Shown: piece after piece, positions 9,295-18,123 of the stretch
How the letters are laid out: the number at the start of each line of letters is the position of its first letter
Numbering within the stretch: position 1 is the stretch's first letter
Source: Mesorhizobium sp. WSM4311
GTDB taxonomy: Bacteria; Pseudomonadota; Alphaproteobacteria; Rhizobiales; Rhizobiaceae
Length of the DNA stretch: 64,000 nucleotides
Direction of reading: 5' to 3'
Assembly: GCF_002295115.1 (NCBI RefSeq)
Contig: NZ_NSFV01000003.1
Location: 124,001-188,000 of the forward strand
Notes under the pieces: generated by a model
Database searches by the model: none
Seen by the model: the letters and a program-made list of their open reading frames with translations, nothing else
What the model was told of the DNA's origin: nothing
Made by a program: the position numbers and the translations under genes

Positions 9295-9444
9295 CGGGCA
9301 TAATGAATCTCGCCTCTCTGCGCCCTCGGCCACGGTCACCCCCTGCTGTGCACGGCATCTGCCGATCGGTTGATCCAGATCAACGCGGATGCATCGCCCG
9401 TGCGGTCTCCTTGCTCCTTGGCCATCATCCCAGGGAGAACGAAC

Positions 9445-9558
9445 GTGTCGACTTACGACCTCATGGTTATCGCCGCAGTCCTGTTCAGCTTCGCATCATT
9501 TTCCGCGGTTCTGGCTTTTGCCACCTTCGACGAATCGCGTCGCCGTCGTCCAAAATAA
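9445..9558 (+). CDS. Small single-helix membrane protein, 37 aa
   Basis: Short gene read from GTG at 9445 with GGGAG 7 nt upstream. The product starts VSTYDLMVIAAVLFSFASFS, giving one hydrophobic helix of about 22 residues followed by a basic tail (DESRRRRPK). That topology suggests an inner-membrane small protein with its C-terminus in the cytoplasm. No family recognised. The reading frame extends upstream, but there the predicted sequence looks unlike protein and has no site. Confidence 0.5.
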   Translation: MSTYDLMVIAAVLFSFASFSAVLAFATFDESRRRRPK

Positions 9559-9673
9559 GGCGGTCGGACCGGTTGGATGGGCGACCATTCACACGACGAA
9601 GTGATATAGGTGCAATTTGACGACGGATCGGATCGAATGAGAACGTTTGGAAGATAACAACCGGAAAACGGAC

Positions 9674-9862
9674 ATGAGCGACGAAAACGAGGACGACACC
9701 GACATCGTCAACCAGCTCGCCTATGTCAGAGCCGATCCCACCCAGCACGATACGATTACGCTTCTCACCATGATCGATGCCGCGATTGCCGAGATCATGG
9801 CGTTGCGGAGAAAGCTGCGGCTGAGCGAGGACAGGAATGGCGGGAGCAACCAGCTCCAATAG
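9674..9862 (+). CDS. Small acidic hypothetical protein, 62 aa
   Basis: Starts MSDENEDDTDIVNQLAYVRA: an acidic N-terminus followed by a likely amphipathic helix pair (TLLTMIDAAIAEIMALRRK). The ATG at 9674 is preceded by GGAA at 7 nt. A TTG at 9647 in the same frame is an alternative that would add nine residues. Codon use is coding-like. Function is unknown; a small regulatory or structural role is a guess only. Confidence 0.55.
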   Translation: MSDENEDDTDIVNQLAYVRADPTQHDTITLLTMIDAAIAEIMALRRKLRLSEDRNGGSNQLQ

Positions 9863-9895
9863 ACGGCAGGACCTGAACGAATGGCGACGCGAACC

Positions 9896-10969
9896 CTAAT
9901 CCGCGTCGGCCATCATCTGACGGCCGCCGCCGCCGGCCCAGGCGCGCCATTGCCGCTCGTCGCCATGGAAGACGTTGAGGTCGACGCGGCCGGTCACGCC
10001 GTGCGACAGGCCAGATCCGGAATACTGCCAGAACAGCCATTTGCGGCCGGGATAGACCTTTGACGGGTGCCGCGCCACCGCGCGCAGCCAGAACGGGTAG
10101 TCGAGGAAAGCGCCCTGGAGGTTGTCGCGATAGAAATCGGGGGCGGTGTATATGATCGGGCGCTGACCGTAGTGACGTTCAAGCTTGTCCATGAACACCT
10201 GCATCTTCTCCAGCACCTTTTCACGTGACGGGCGCCGCTTGCAGCTGGAGTCGCCGTTCCATTCGACGTCGATCACCGGCGGCAGGGCGCCATCGACCTT
10301 CGGCACGTTGCGGATGAACCAGTCGGCCTGCTCGCCGGCGGTGCGGCACCAGTAGAAGAAATGATAGGCGCCGCGCTTCAGCCCGGCGGCATCGGCATTG
10401 CGCCAGTTCCTCATGAACATCGGATCGAGATGGTCGCCGCCGTCGGTTGCCTTGATGTAGGCGAAGTTGGCGCCCTGGGCGCGCAGCTTTTCCCAGTTCA
10501 CGTCGCCTTGCCAGCGCGACACGTCAACCCCGTGCACGGCAAGGTGCCGGGGCGAGGCCCGGCCGAAATTGATGGGCTTGGCATCGCGAAAACCGTAGCG
10601 CGTGACGGGGCCGGCAAGCATCGCCGGTGCGGCACGCGACAAAAGTTTCGGTGGCGAGACCAGGGCCGCGGGCTCGACGGGCGGATCGACATTGTCCGGC
10701 AATTCGGGCGCCGAAAGCGCCACGGTTTCTTCCTCCGCCAGCCCAAAGGGCCGATCAGGAGCGTCCTCGGGCGCGGCCTCGGCCAGCTTGCGAGCATTGC
10801 TGGCCTTGCTCACTGGAACGGATGTGATCGGTGCGCTTGGCCGCACCACCGAACTGGTGGTTTCGTTCGACGGCTTCTGCATGTCGAGCGCGTCCATGCC
10901 CGATGTCGAAGAGCAGCCGGCGAGGCACAGCGATGCGATCACGAAACTGATGGCGCCTGGTAACCGCAT
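9896..10969 (-). CDS. Glycoside hydrolase family 25 (lysozyme-like) lipoprotein
   Basis: 357 aa. A lipobox L-A-G-C at residues 16-19 predicts an envelope lipoprotein, followed by about 120 residues of low-complexity linker. The GH25 domain starts near residue 145 with the hallmark GVDVSRWQGDVNW, then FAYIKATDGG and PPVIDVEWNG, which carry the catalytic Asp/Glu cluster. It ends with WLFWQYSGSGLSHG and VDLNVFHGD, also typical of GH25 muramidases. It should cleave the beta-1,4 MurNAc-GlcNAc bond, so a role in cell-wall turnover is likely. The gene stands alone, divergent from the next. Confidence 0.9.
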   Translation of the reverse strand: MRLPGAISFVIASLCLAGCSSTSGMDALDMQKPSNETTSSVVRPSAPITSVPVSKASNARKLAEAAPEDAPDRPFGLAEEETVALSAPELPDNVDPPVEPAALVSPPKLLSRAAPAMLAGPVTRYGFRDAKPINFGRASPRHLAVHGVDVSRWQGDVNWEKLRAQGANFAYIKATDGGDHLDPMFMRNWRNADAAGLKRGAYHFFYWCRTAGEQADWFIRNVPKVDGALPPVIDVEWNGDSSCKRRPSREKVLEKMQVFMDKLERHYGQRPIIYTAPDFYRDNLQGAFLDYPFWLRAVARHPSKVYPGRKWLFWQYSGSGLSHGVTGRVDLNVFHGDERQWRAWAGGGGRQMMADAD

Positions 10970-11198
10970 CTGGACCTGTACTCAAAACACAACAGACCGA
11001 AGGCAACGGCCGACGGACAACAGCGCCAGTTATGAACGAGAAATTACCAATAAAGTTTGAATCAAGTTTTTTACCATGACTGTGACCCGTTTCAGACATT
11101 CGCCGTCGACGCCGCCGGGCCAGCCTTGACAGTGCCATGATGTGGCTGTTGAGACGGGAGGCTGCGATTGCCGCAGGCATTTCCGACGATTTCTTCAA

Positions 11199-11306
11199 AT
11201 GGCGTCCGATGGCAAGGGCCGCAAATTGCCGGTCGAGAATTATTACGGCTGGCTCGTCGACGACAAGCTCGACGAACTCAGAAGCCTGCTCGACAGCGGC
11301 AGCTGA
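11199..11306 (+). CDS. Possible small protein, 35 aa
   Basis: A 36-codon frame whose product reads MASDGKGRKLPVENYYGWLV and then DDKLDELRSLLDSGS. Its support is high GC at third positions and a natural-looking helical C-terminus; there is no clear ribosome binding site. It ends 25 bp before the DedA gene. It could also be the tail of a longer frame beginning at a GTG at 11142, but the added residues look non-coding. Treat as tentative. Confidence 0.3.
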   Translation: MASDGKGRKLPVENYYGWLVDDKLDELRSLLDSGS

Positions 11307-11331
11307 GAAACGCTTTTAAACAGGAGCTTGC

Positions 11332-11961
11332 GTGCAGGCGTTCATCGACCAGAGCGTTTGTTTCATCGAGAACCATCAGGCGTGGGCCGGGATCATGGTC
11401 GGGCTGCTGGCCTTCGGCGAGTCGCTCGTGCTGGTCGGCATCCTCTTGCCCGGCACCACGGTGCTCATAATCGTCGGCGGCCTGGTCGGGGCCGGCATCG
11501 TACAGCCTTTGCCCGTCCTTCTGGCCGCGATGATCGGGGCGGCGCTCGGCGATACCATCTCCTACTTTCTCGGCAGATGGCTGGGGCGCGGCGTCGTCCA
11601 TAAATGGCCGCTGAACCGTTACGGCCGCGAGGTCGCCAGGGCGCGGCTGTTCTTCCATCGTTATGGCTTCGCAGCGGTTTTCGTCGGCCGTTTCTTCGGC
11701 CCCGTCCGCGCCACCGTGCCGCTGGTCGTCGGCATGATGGGCATGTACCGGCGCCGCTTCCAGGTCGCCAACATCCTGTCAGCGATCATCTGGGCGCCGG
11801 TCGTGCTGTCGCCGGGTTGGCTGGTGGCCAAGGGCGCCGGCAGCATCCCCGAGCTCGACGTGACCAGCCTGTTCGGGCTGGCGGCGATCGGTGTGGCAGC
11901 CCTGATCATCGTAACAGTGATCGCGCTCAAGCTCCGGAGCAGGCGAGCCGCCCGCGTCTAG
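11332..11961 (+). CDS. DedA/SNARE-associated (VTT domain) membrane protein
   Basis: 209-aa inner-membrane protein of the DedA family, implicated in lipid carrier (undecaprenyl phosphate or phospholipid) flipping and envelope homeostasis. Family hallmarks are the acidic residue in LLAFGESLVLVGILLPG, the GDTISYFLGRWLG segment and the arginine motif FVGRFFGPVRATVPLVVG. Four to five hydrophobic segments are visible. The GTG start at 11332 has AGGAG 6 nt upstream. The stop overlaps the stop of the convergent gene at 11958 through the shared palindrome CTAG. Confidence 0.9.
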   Translation: MQAFIDQSVCFIENHQAWAGIMVGLLAFGESLVLVGILLPGTTVLIIVGGLVGAGIVQPLPVLLAAMIGAALGDTISYFLGRWLGRGVVHKWPLNRYGREVARARLFFHRYGFAAVFVGRFFGPVRATVPLVVGMMGMYRRRFQVANILSAIIWAPVVLSPGWLVAKGAGSIPELDVTSLFGLAAIGVAALIIVTVIALKLRSRRAARV

Positions 11962-12749
11962 CCGCGCTTCCTGAACACGCCGATCATCGGCCCCAGATTC
12001 CAGTAATCTTCGTTGCGGCCGATGGCAGGCGCGAACAGGCTCGATATCGTGCCGTCGAGAAACAGCGCATTGTCGCAGCCGAGCGCATCGCGGAACAGCC
12101 GGGCAAATGCATGGAAATTCACCGTGCCGTTCGAAATGGCAAAGACCGCGACGCCGTCCTTGCGCACCCCGACGCCGTCGCGGGTCTTGCGTGAGGTGCC
12201 ATCGGACTGAAATTTCGGATGAAGCTGGCCGTCGACCACCAGCATCGGTCCCGATTGCGTGGCATAGTCGGTGGACGGCCGCTTCCTGACGAAGTCCCTG
12301 GTCGCGCGGACCGCTGCCATGCCGCCGCTGATGTAGAAGATGCCATTCGGCTGCAGCGAAAAATTGCCGCTTCCCGATCCCGTCTTCACGCCGGCCATTT
12401 CCTGGCCACGCTCGACATAGAGGCCGACCGGCCTGAGGTCCGGATGATACATGCCGGCGTTGACGGCGAACAGCATGGTGCGGCCGGCCGCGCGCTGGGC
12501 AGCATCGAGATTGTGCAGCGACTGAAATGGCTTGCCGGCCGGATCCTTCCAGAACAGTTCGATCGAATACAGTTTCGGATCGACCTCGCAGACGAGATAG
12601 CTGGTCGCCTCGAAAGCAAAGTCGCGGCATGGCGGCAGCGAACCGAACCATTGGCTGAATGCCATCGTGCCGGCGACGGCCTGCGGCACCCCGGCTTTGA
12701 CCAGGCCCAGCAGCAGGGGCGCCGAGTTCAGAAGTGTCAGAAAGTCCAT
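11958..12749 (-). CDS. Phosphodiester glycosidase (NAGPA/DUF2233) family protein
   Basis: 263 aa. The core of the family is clear: FAVNAGMYHPDLRPVGLYVE (the N-x-G-M/F-F/Y motif), NGIFYISGG, TQSGPMLVVDGQLHPKF (the Q-S-G-P motif), KTRDGVGVRKDG and CDNALFLDGTISSLFAP (the conserved Asp-Gly of the active site). The N-terminus has a hydrophobic stretch but no clean signal peptide. ATG at 12749 is preferred over a TTG eight codons upstream. Related enzymes hydrolyse glycosyl phosphodiesters; the substrate here is unknown. Confidence 0.85.
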   Translation of the reverse strand: MDFLTLLNSAPLLLGLVKAGVPQAVAGTMAFSQWFGSLPPCRDFAFEATSYLVCEVDPKLYSIELFWKDPAGKPFQSLHNLDAAQRAAGRTMLFAVNAGMYHPDLRPVGLYVERGQEMAGVKTGSGSGNFSLQPNGIFYISGGMAAVRATRDFVRKRPSTDYATQSGPMLVVDGQLHPKFQSDGTSRKTRDGVGVRKDGVAVFAISNGTVNFHAFARLFRDALGCDNALFLDGTISSLFAPAIGRNEDYWNLGPMIGVFRKRG

Positions 12750-12874
12750 GTGCCCTGCGGATGCCAGCTTCAATCAGTTGTGGTGGTTATCACCACTTGC
12801 CGGCACCATGGAAGACCGGCACGAAAGGATCGGATCGAAGAGGTTCATGCTCGGACGCGGCGGAGCCGACCCGA

Positions 12875-13495
12875 CTATTTGACGGCGCTGACCAGCTGTT
12901 CGTCGCCACCCAGAATCGAGACCCAGTGACCGGTGTTGTCGCTCGCCTGCCGCTTCAGGTAGCGATAGCTCGTCTGGTTCCAGAGGCGGACCTTGTCGGT
13001 CAGATTGTCGAGGATGAAGTCGCCCTTGTCGGTGCGCACCGTCAGCACGGCGTGACCCTCGCCATCAGGCTTGCGAACCACCGTCATCAAAAGATTGGCT
13101 ATGGCAATGCCCAGGCTGTTGAGCTCACGCCGCTTTTCCAGCGCGTAATCCTCGCAGTCGCCAAGACCGTTTTCCGGATAGGCCCACCACTCGTCCTTGC
13201 CGTAATTATCCATGTCGCTCATCGGCTTGACGCGCGTGTTGACGGAGAGGTTCACAGCCGAGATATCGTGCAGCAGCTTGCTGGTCAGGCGTTCCGGCAC
13301 GCTGTCGGGCGAGCGGATCGAACATTCGGCGACATGGATCCTGCAAAAATCATAGTGGCCGATCGGCTGGGAGGTCGAGCCGCCGACAACCATGGAGGCA
13401 GGCGCGGCAAAGGCCGACCCCACCACCGAACCGAAGACGGTCACGGCAACCGCCAGCCCCTTCGCCTTGCGGCGCCAACCCATCGAGGATGCCAT
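12875..13495 (-). CDS. Bacterial transglutaminase-like cysteine peptidase (BTLCP, DUF920), secreted
   Basis: 206 aa with a signal peptide ending at about residue 30 (SVVGSAFA, then APAS). A transglutaminase-like triad is visible: Cys114 in GLGDCEDYAL, His148 in GEGHAVL and Asp163 in FILDNL. This is the diagnostic order for BTLCP proteins, periplasmic proteases found widely in Rhizobiales and sometimes linked to adhesin (LapG-type) processing. No LapD- or adhesin-like neighbour is in the window, so the partner is unknown. Confidence 0.92.
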   Translation of the reverse strand: MASSMGWRRKAKGLAVAVTVFGSVVGSAFAAPASMVVGGSTSQPIGHYDFCRIHVAECSIRSPDSVPERLTSKLLHDISAVNLSVNTRVKPMSDMDNYGKDEWWAYPENGLGDCEDYALEKRRELNSLGIAIANLLMTVVRKPDGEGHAVLTVRTDKGDFILDNLTDKVRLWNQTSYRYLKRQASDNTGHWVSILGGDEQLVSAVK

Positions 13496-13629
13496 CCGGC
13501 CCCACCCACCTGTTTTGTTAACAGAATGTTAAGGGCGGTTACATTCCGAAGTCAATCAACCCTAGCGATCACATCTCCTAGGGAGCGACTCATGCGCCCA
13601 ACTGGTGCCGACAGGCAACACTGGGCCCG

Positions 13630-14502
13630 CTAAGCCAGCCATCCCATCGCAAGGCCAAGCAACAGGACGACGCCGAGCAGGCCGCGATAGATGACGAAAG
13701 GCCAGGCGGAGAAGCGTTCCAGCACCCGCATCAGGCCCCAGATGGCAAAAAAGGCGGAGATCGAGGCGACGACGAGCCCGGTGGCAAGTACCGACCAGCC
13801 ATGGGCGTCGAGATGAACCTTGTGCAGTTCCCACAGTTCCTTGAGACCGGCAAGCGCGATCGCCGGCAGCCCGAGCAGGAACGAGAAGCGCGCCGCCTCG
13901 GCCCGCTTGAAGCCGAGCCCCAGCGCCGCCGTCAGGGTCGAGCCCGAGCGCGAGACGCCGGGGATCAAAGCGCCGATCTGGGCGACGCCGACAAGCAGCG
14001 CATCGGCGAGCGACGCTTCTGCGATGGTGCGCTTGTGGCGGGCGAAAATCTCGGCCAGAGCCAGCAGGATCGCCATGGCGATGCACGACCAGCCGATCAC
14101 GCTCAGGCTGCGCAGCGGCGAATTGCAGGCATTGAGAACCCCCGATAGCGCGACGCCTGCAATGACGATCGGGATCGTCGCCAGCACGATCCAGGACGCC
14201 AGCCGGAAATGCCGGTCGGAAAAATCGCGGCGCGCGAGCGCCTCGAGCGAGCCGAACAGGAGATCCCTGACATCGCCCCAGAAATAGCTGATCACGGCGG
14301 CAAGGGCGGCAAGCTGCATGGCGGCGGAGAAGGCGGAGCCCGGGTCTTGCCAGCCGAGTACCGCCGGCACGATGCGCATATGGGCGGTCGAGGAAATCGG
14401 CAGCAACTCGGTGATGCCTTGCACCAAGCCGAGAAAGGCGACCTTGGCATATCCCAGGCCGACAAAGCCCGTATCCACGCCCTGGGTGCAGATGTCAGCC
14501 AT
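13630..14502 (-). CDS. uppP: Undecaprenyl-diphosphate phosphatase
   Basis: 290-aa polytopic inner-membrane enzyme of the UppP/BacA family. It dephosphorylates undecaprenyl pyrophosphate to recycle the lipid carrier of peptidoglycan and polysaccharide synthesis. Both catalytic motifs are present: GLVQGITELLPISSTAH near the N-terminus and PGVSRSGSTLTAALG in the second half. Start ATG at 14502 follows AAAGG; an in-frame extension to 14625 would add a non-conserved basic leader. It is divergent from the GNAT gene at 14673. Confidence 0.93.
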   Translation of the reverse strand: MADICTQGVDTGFVGLGYAKVAFLGLVQGITELLPISSTAHMRIVPAVLGWQDPGSAFSAAMQLAALAAVISYFWGDVRDLLFGSLEALARRDFSDRHFRLASWIVLATIPIVIAGVALSGVLNACNSPLRSLSVIGWSCIAMAILLALAEIFARHKRTIAEASLADALLVGVAQIGALIPGVSRSGSTLTAALGLGFKRAEAARFSFLLGLPAIALAGLKELWELHKVHLDAHGWSVLATGLVVASISAFFAIWGLMRVLERFSAWPFVIYRGLLGVVLLLGLAMGWLA

Positions 14503-14603
14503 GTCGAGCCTTTCCGTCGGAGAATCTTGAAGAGCGATCCGCGCGAGCAATAGACGCGCGATGCGCGGAATCCAATTTACCGATTTGTAAGGCGTCTCCC
14601 CGG

Positions 14604-14652
14604 TTGACAAGTCGCGCATCAACATTATTATCTGCTAACCTTACATTGTAAG
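14604..14652 (+). promoter_or_regulatory. Sigma70-like promoter with operator-like palindrome at the start site
   Basis: TTGACA at 14604-14609 is a perfect -35 element, followed after 16 nt by TATTAT at 14626-14631. The palindrome CTTACA-T-TGTAAG at 14640-14652 sits at the expected transcription start, 20 bp before the ATG at 14673. A repressor bound there would block the promoter directly. Confidence 0.6.
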
Positions 14653-14672
14653 TTTGGTGATGGAGGAGCGCC

Positions 14673-15578
14673 ATGCAGACCGCCCTGTCAGAATTGCAAG
14701 CGCCAGCCGAACCCCGCCCGCCAGCCATCGCGATCGAGAATGTCTCGCGCGACCTCAGCCGTATCATCGAGCGCGCCGAGGTGAACGCCTGGCTCGACCT
14801 CTATGCCGCAGCACCCGCCGATTTCGCCGCAAGGCAAGGCCTTTCAATAGCGGGAGAAGGCGACCTCGCATGGACCACCTGCACGACGATCCCGTTCGTC
14901 CATTTCAATTGCGTGAAGAATTTCGGCGTCGACAGCCCGGCCTCGGAAAGCCAGCTCGACGCACTGCTGGCGCACTACCGCGCCGCCGGCATTTCGCGGC
15001 CATGGTTCTATGTCAATCCACACACCGAACCATCTCGCCTCAGATGCTGGCTCGAGGCGCGCGGCCTGCAGCGCCAGGGCGGCTGGGAGCGGATTTATCG
15101 CGAGGCCGACCCGCTGTCGTCGGAGCTGCTTTTCACGATTGATGGGGTTTCGGTCGAACGCGTGACGAAGGCATCGGCAAGCGAATGGGCCGGCTTCATC
15201 GACAAAAGCTACCGGCTGCCCACCTCACCCTGGCTACTGGCTCTGGTCGGCCGACAGGGCTGGCATCACTATATGGCCAAGCGGGACGGCGCCGTGGCGG
15301 CGGTGCGCTCGTTGTTCATCGGTGCCGACGGCGCGGCCTGGAGCGGCATCGAAGCACCGGTGCCGGGCATCATGGCGCCGAGCTTCGATCTCGACGCGGT
15401 GCTTGGCGAAGCGTTGGTGCGCGACGGGATTGCGGCCGGCGCCAAACTGTTTGTCGCCGACATCGAGGCGCCGCACGAGCAGCGCGACGGCCCGGCCTAT
15501 CGCAACTATGCGCGTCTCGGCTTCAAGATTGCCTATTTCCGCAGCCACTACAGCTATCTGCCGGCCAGTTCCAACTGA
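14673..15578 (+). CDS. GNAT-fold acetyltransferase-like protein
   Basis: 301 aa with two parts. The N-terminal half is less recognisable. The C-terminal half looks like a GNAT fold: residues around WLLALVGRQGWHHYMAKRDG resemble the beta4 region, and the ending AYRNYARLGFKIAYFRSHYSY resembles the last helix and strand of N-acetyltransferases. Assignment is from pattern only. It is preceded by a strong ribosome binding site (GGAGG) and a near-consensus promoter with a palindrome, so it is probably a single regulated gene. Confidence 0.75.
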   Translation: MQTALSELQAPAEPRPPAIAIENVSRDLSRIIERAEVNAWLDLYAAAPADFAARQGLSIAGEGDLAWTTCTTIPFVHFNCVKNFGVDSPASESQLDALLAHYRAAGISRPWFYVNPHTEPSRLRCWLEARGLQRQGGWERIYREADPLSSELLFTIDGVSVERVTKASASEWAGFIDKSYRLPTSPWLLALVGRQGWHHYMAKRDGAVAAVRSLFIGADGAAWSGIEAPVPGIMAPSFDLDAVLGEALVRDGIAAGAKLFVADIEAPHEQRDGPAYRNYARLGFKIAYFRSHYSYLPASSN

Positions 15579-15584
15579 CCGCGC

Positions 15585-15797
15585 CTAACTGCGCAGCCAT
15601 TGCTGGAAACAACTTCTGGCCACTATATGGGCCGGCGGAACGACCGGCTGATCGGCGCGTGCGTCATCGGGCGCGCGGCTGCGAACCCGTTCGAGCAGCA
15701 TGCGCACCTGTTCCGGGCGCACACGGTCGCGCTCCATGACAAGCAGGACCATCGGATCGCTCAAAAGCTCGTCCAGGGTGCTGATGCTGTCGTTCAT
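15585..15797 (-). CDS. Small hypothetical protein, 70 aa
   Basis: Starts MNDSISTLDELLSDPMVLLV and continues with a helical MERDRVRPEQVRMLLERVRSR. The order D-P-M-V-L-L-V-M-x-x-D-x-V then RML resembles small uncharacterised proteins common in Rhizobiales. ATG at 15797 has GAGGAG about 7 nt upstream; the frame continues upstream without support. It converges on the GNAT gene with 6 bp between stops. Confidence 0.7.
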   Translation of the reverse strand: MNDSISTLDELLSDPMVLLVMERDRVRPEQVRMLLERVRSRAPDDARADQPVVPPAHIVARSCFQQWLRS

Positions 15798-15921
15798 CCG
15801 TCGTCTCCTCGAATGCCGGCCCGCGCAGCATAGATAGGAGGACAATGATGGCCCGCCAATGACGTTTTGCCGGCTATCGCGTGATGATTTGGATTAATTT
15901 TCGGTCATGGTCGCGCGCTTC

Positions 15922-15943
15922 CCTTCTCCCTTGTGGGAGAAGG
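15922..15943. repeat. REP-like hairpin (CCTTCTCCC-TTGT-GGGAGAAGG)
   Basis: Perfect 9-bp inverted repeat (15922-15930 and 15935-15943) with a 4-nt loop. It lies 5 bp past the stop of the minus-strand GFA gene and may end its transcript, although no U tract follows on either strand. The same motif, degenerate, is at 6983-7010. This is a dispersed repeat type often seen in rhizobial intergenic regions. Confidence 0.6.
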
Positions 15944-15948
15944 AAGAC

Positions 15949-16347
15949 CTAGCCCGGCGGCGGAGCGCCTTCATGTTGCGGCAGGCCGTCATCGAGCACC
16001 ACCCAAGGCTGTTTCGAGGCGGTGAAGATATGCATCTGCGGCCTGAAGACCGTGGGATCGTCAAGCGAGCCGGTGGTGATGCCGATGATGCCGGCGGAGT
16101 CGCGGCGCGAAAACATCGTCGTGCCACAGCTCGGGCAAAAGCCGCGCTTGAGATCGGGCGACGTGTTCACGGCCGCCAGCGGCCCCTCGATGGTCACATC
16201 ATCGATGCGAAACAGCATGCGCGCGTTGAAGGCGGCGCCGATCGCCTTCTGGCAAAGCCGGCAGTGGCAGATGCGTTCGTTGATGGGCGCCGCGTCGGCG
16301 CTGTAGCGCACCGCCCCGCACAGGCACCCGCCCTGATGTTTAGCCAT
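15949..16347 (-). CDS. GFA-family (glutathione-dependent formaldehyde-activating-like) protein
   Basis: 132-aa zinc protein of the GFA fold. Zinc ligands are evident: GGCLCGAVRY near the N-terminus, CHCRLCQKA about residues 33-41, and FCPSCGTTMF about residues 75-85. Such proteins are often annotated as formaldehyde-activating, but most have unknown substrates. Start ATG at 16347 (MAKHQGGCLCG) has a better spacing to GGTGA than the ATG five codons earlier. Divergent from the oxygenase gene at 16456. Confidence 0.9.
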   Translation of the reverse strand: MAKHQGGCLCGAVRYSADAAPINERICHCRLCQKAIGAAFNARMLFRIDDVTIEGPLAAVNTSPDLKRGFCPSCGTTMFSRRDSAGIIGITTGSLDDPTVFRPQMHIFTASKQPWVVLDDGLPQHEGAPPPG

Positions 16348-16455
16348 ATCACCGTGATCCATGATGAGAGTGTGCGGCCGAGGTAAATGGCAGGACTGAT
16401 TGGGTCAATTGAAAAGCTTTGATACTGTTTCATCGATTACCGTGATGGGGGAGCC

Positions 16456-17484
16456 GTGACGCAAGACATCGAAACCATCGGCATCGCGGACCTGTTCGGG
16501 CCGCCCTCGCCCGGCCGCGACCGCGCCGACGCCCGCATCATGGCCGCCGCGTCGGGAATAGGCTTGATGGCGGTTCGGGATTTTCCCGGAGACGCTTGGC
16601 TGACGCCGGAAAGCCGGGCGCAATTGCTGCGCATCTTCGCCCTTCCCGACACCGAGAAGCAGAAATTGCTGCGCTGGAATTTCGACCGGGCCAGGAAGAA
16701 TGTCTATCGCGGCTGGTTTCCGCTGCAGCCGACGGCCGTTTCCTATAAGGAAGGCATCGACATGGGGCCGGATATCGCCGCGGCGGCGCGTGCTTTGCCA
16801 TCAGACGATCCGCTGTGTGAGCCGACGCCTTTGCCGACCGAAGGCGCCCTGCCCGGCTGGCGCGCGGCAGCGGCGAACTACTACCGCGCGATGGAGACGA
16901 TCGGCAACGCGCTGATGCGGTCGATCGCGCGCGGGCTTGGCCTGCCGGAAACGATCTTCGATCCGTATTTCGAGCATGGCATCTCGACGCTGCGCCTGAT
17001 CCGCTATCCCCTGCGCGACGCCAATGCCGGCATCGATATCAGCGGGCCTGACTTCTCGGTCCTCCACAAGGGGGAGACGCGCACCATCATAGGCCGCGAG
17101 CATGCCGATTCCGGTTTCGTCACCTTGCTGGCGCAGGACGGCGTCGAGGGCTTGCAGGCCAAGAACCTCGCCGGCGAATGGATCGACGTGCCGCCCGCCG
17201 ACGGCACGCTGGCGGTCAATTTCGGCCAGTTGCTGGAGCGCTGGACCGGCGGGCGTGTGCGGGCGACGCGGCATCGGGTGATCGCACCGAAGACGGCGCG
17301 GTTCTCGATCCCTTTTTTCTATGAACCGCGTGTCGACGCCGAGATCGCGCCGCTGTCCCTAAGCGGCGCCGAGCCTTTCGAGCCGTTTTTCTATGGCGAC
17401 TATCTCTGGGAGGCGGCGACGAATTTCGTCGAGATGAGCGGCATCAAGCATCTCAGGCAGCCGCGCCGCGCCAACGCTTCCTGA
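16456..17484 (+). CDS. 2-oxoglutarate/Fe(II)-dependent dioxygenase, isopenicillin-N-synthase-like
   Basis: 342 aa, cytosolic, double-stranded beta-helix oxygenase. Iron ligands are His216 and Asp218 (REHADSGFVTLL) and His273 (RATRHRVIAP); Arg282 with Ser284 (ARFSIPFF) is the R-x-S motif that binds 2-oxoglutarate or an equivalent. The N-terminal non-haem domain precedes it. The GTG start at 16456 is preceded by GGGGGAG. Substrate is unknown. It stands alone. Confidence 0.9.
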   Translation: MTQDIETIGIADLFGPPSPGRDRADARIMAAASGIGLMAVRDFPGDAWLTPESRAQLLRIFALPDTEKQKLLRWNFDRARKNVYRGWFPLQPTAVSYKEGIDMGPDIAAAARALPSDDPLCEPTPLPTEGALPGWRAAAANYYRAMETIGNALMRSIARGLGLPETIFDPYFEHGISTLRLIRYPLRDANAGIDISGPDFSVLHKGETRTIIGREHADSGFVTLLAQDGVEGLQAKNLAGEWIDVPPADGTLAVNFGQLLERWTGGRVRATRHRVIAPKTARFSIPFFYEPRVDAEIAPLSLSGAEPFEPFFYGDYLWEAATNFVEMSGIKHLRQPRRANAS

Positions 17485-17518
17485 GCCTGGACGCGACCGT
17501 CGGCGGAGCTGTCCTGTA

Positions 17519-18004
17519 TCAAAGCGTCCTGGCAATCTCTTCGAGCTGGTCGGTGCACTGGCCCCAGCCCGCATCAAAACCCATCTGTTCATGCTGTTCG
17601 CGGCCGGCGACACTCCAGTGGCGGACGCGCGCGATGTAGCGGGTCCGGCCCTCGCCTTCGTCCTCAAAGGTCAGCACGACGGTCATGAACGGCTTTTCGG
17701 ATGGCTCCCACGCCTGCGTGTAGGCATCGGTGAAGACGATCTTCTTGCCGGGAATGACTTCCAGGAAGACGCCCGGGTTGGGGAATTCATTGCCGTCGGG
17801 GTCGGCCATGATCACAAGGCTCGACCCGCCCGTGCGCGCATCCATTTCGGCACGCGGCGTCGTCCAAGGTTTCGGAGAGAACCATTGGGTCAAAAGCCTG
17901 GTGTCGGTCCAGCAGCGATAGACGTTCTCGCGCGGCGCATCGATGATGCGGGCGAGAACCAGTTCGCGGTCATTGGCGGGGGCGATGTCGAGCTTGGTGG
18001 TCAA
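17519..18004 (-). CDS. SRPBCC (AHSA1/polyketide-cyclase-like) protein, TTG start
   Basis: 161-aa START-like hydrophobic-pocket protein. The family signature is clear: LVLARIIDAPRENVYRCWTD near the N-terminus, then LLTQWFSPKPWTT, FLEVIPGKKIVFTD, and a C-terminal amphipathic helix GWGQCTDQLEEIA. The start is taken as TTG at 18004 because GAGGAG lies 6 nt before it; no ATG fits the conserved N-terminus. Function of most members is unknown; some are Hsp90 co-chaperone-like or lipid-binding. Confidence 0.85.
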   Translation of the reverse strand: MTTKLDIAPANDRELVLARIIDAPRENVYRCWTDTRLLTQWFSPKPWTTPRAEMDARTGGSSLVIMADPDGNEFPNPGVFLEVIPGKKIVFTDAYTQAWEPSEKPFMTVVLTFEDEGEGRTRYIARVRHWSVAGREQHEQMGFDAGWGQCTDQLEEIARTL

Positions 18005-18123
18005 GGTGGTCTCCTCGGTTTGATCTGGCTTCCGTCCCAAGGACGAGCCGACAGAACGCAACTCGACAAGACCAGTGAAAAAAATTTCGGCAGGCTTTCA
18101 ATAACGCGAGGACGAAGGAGGTG

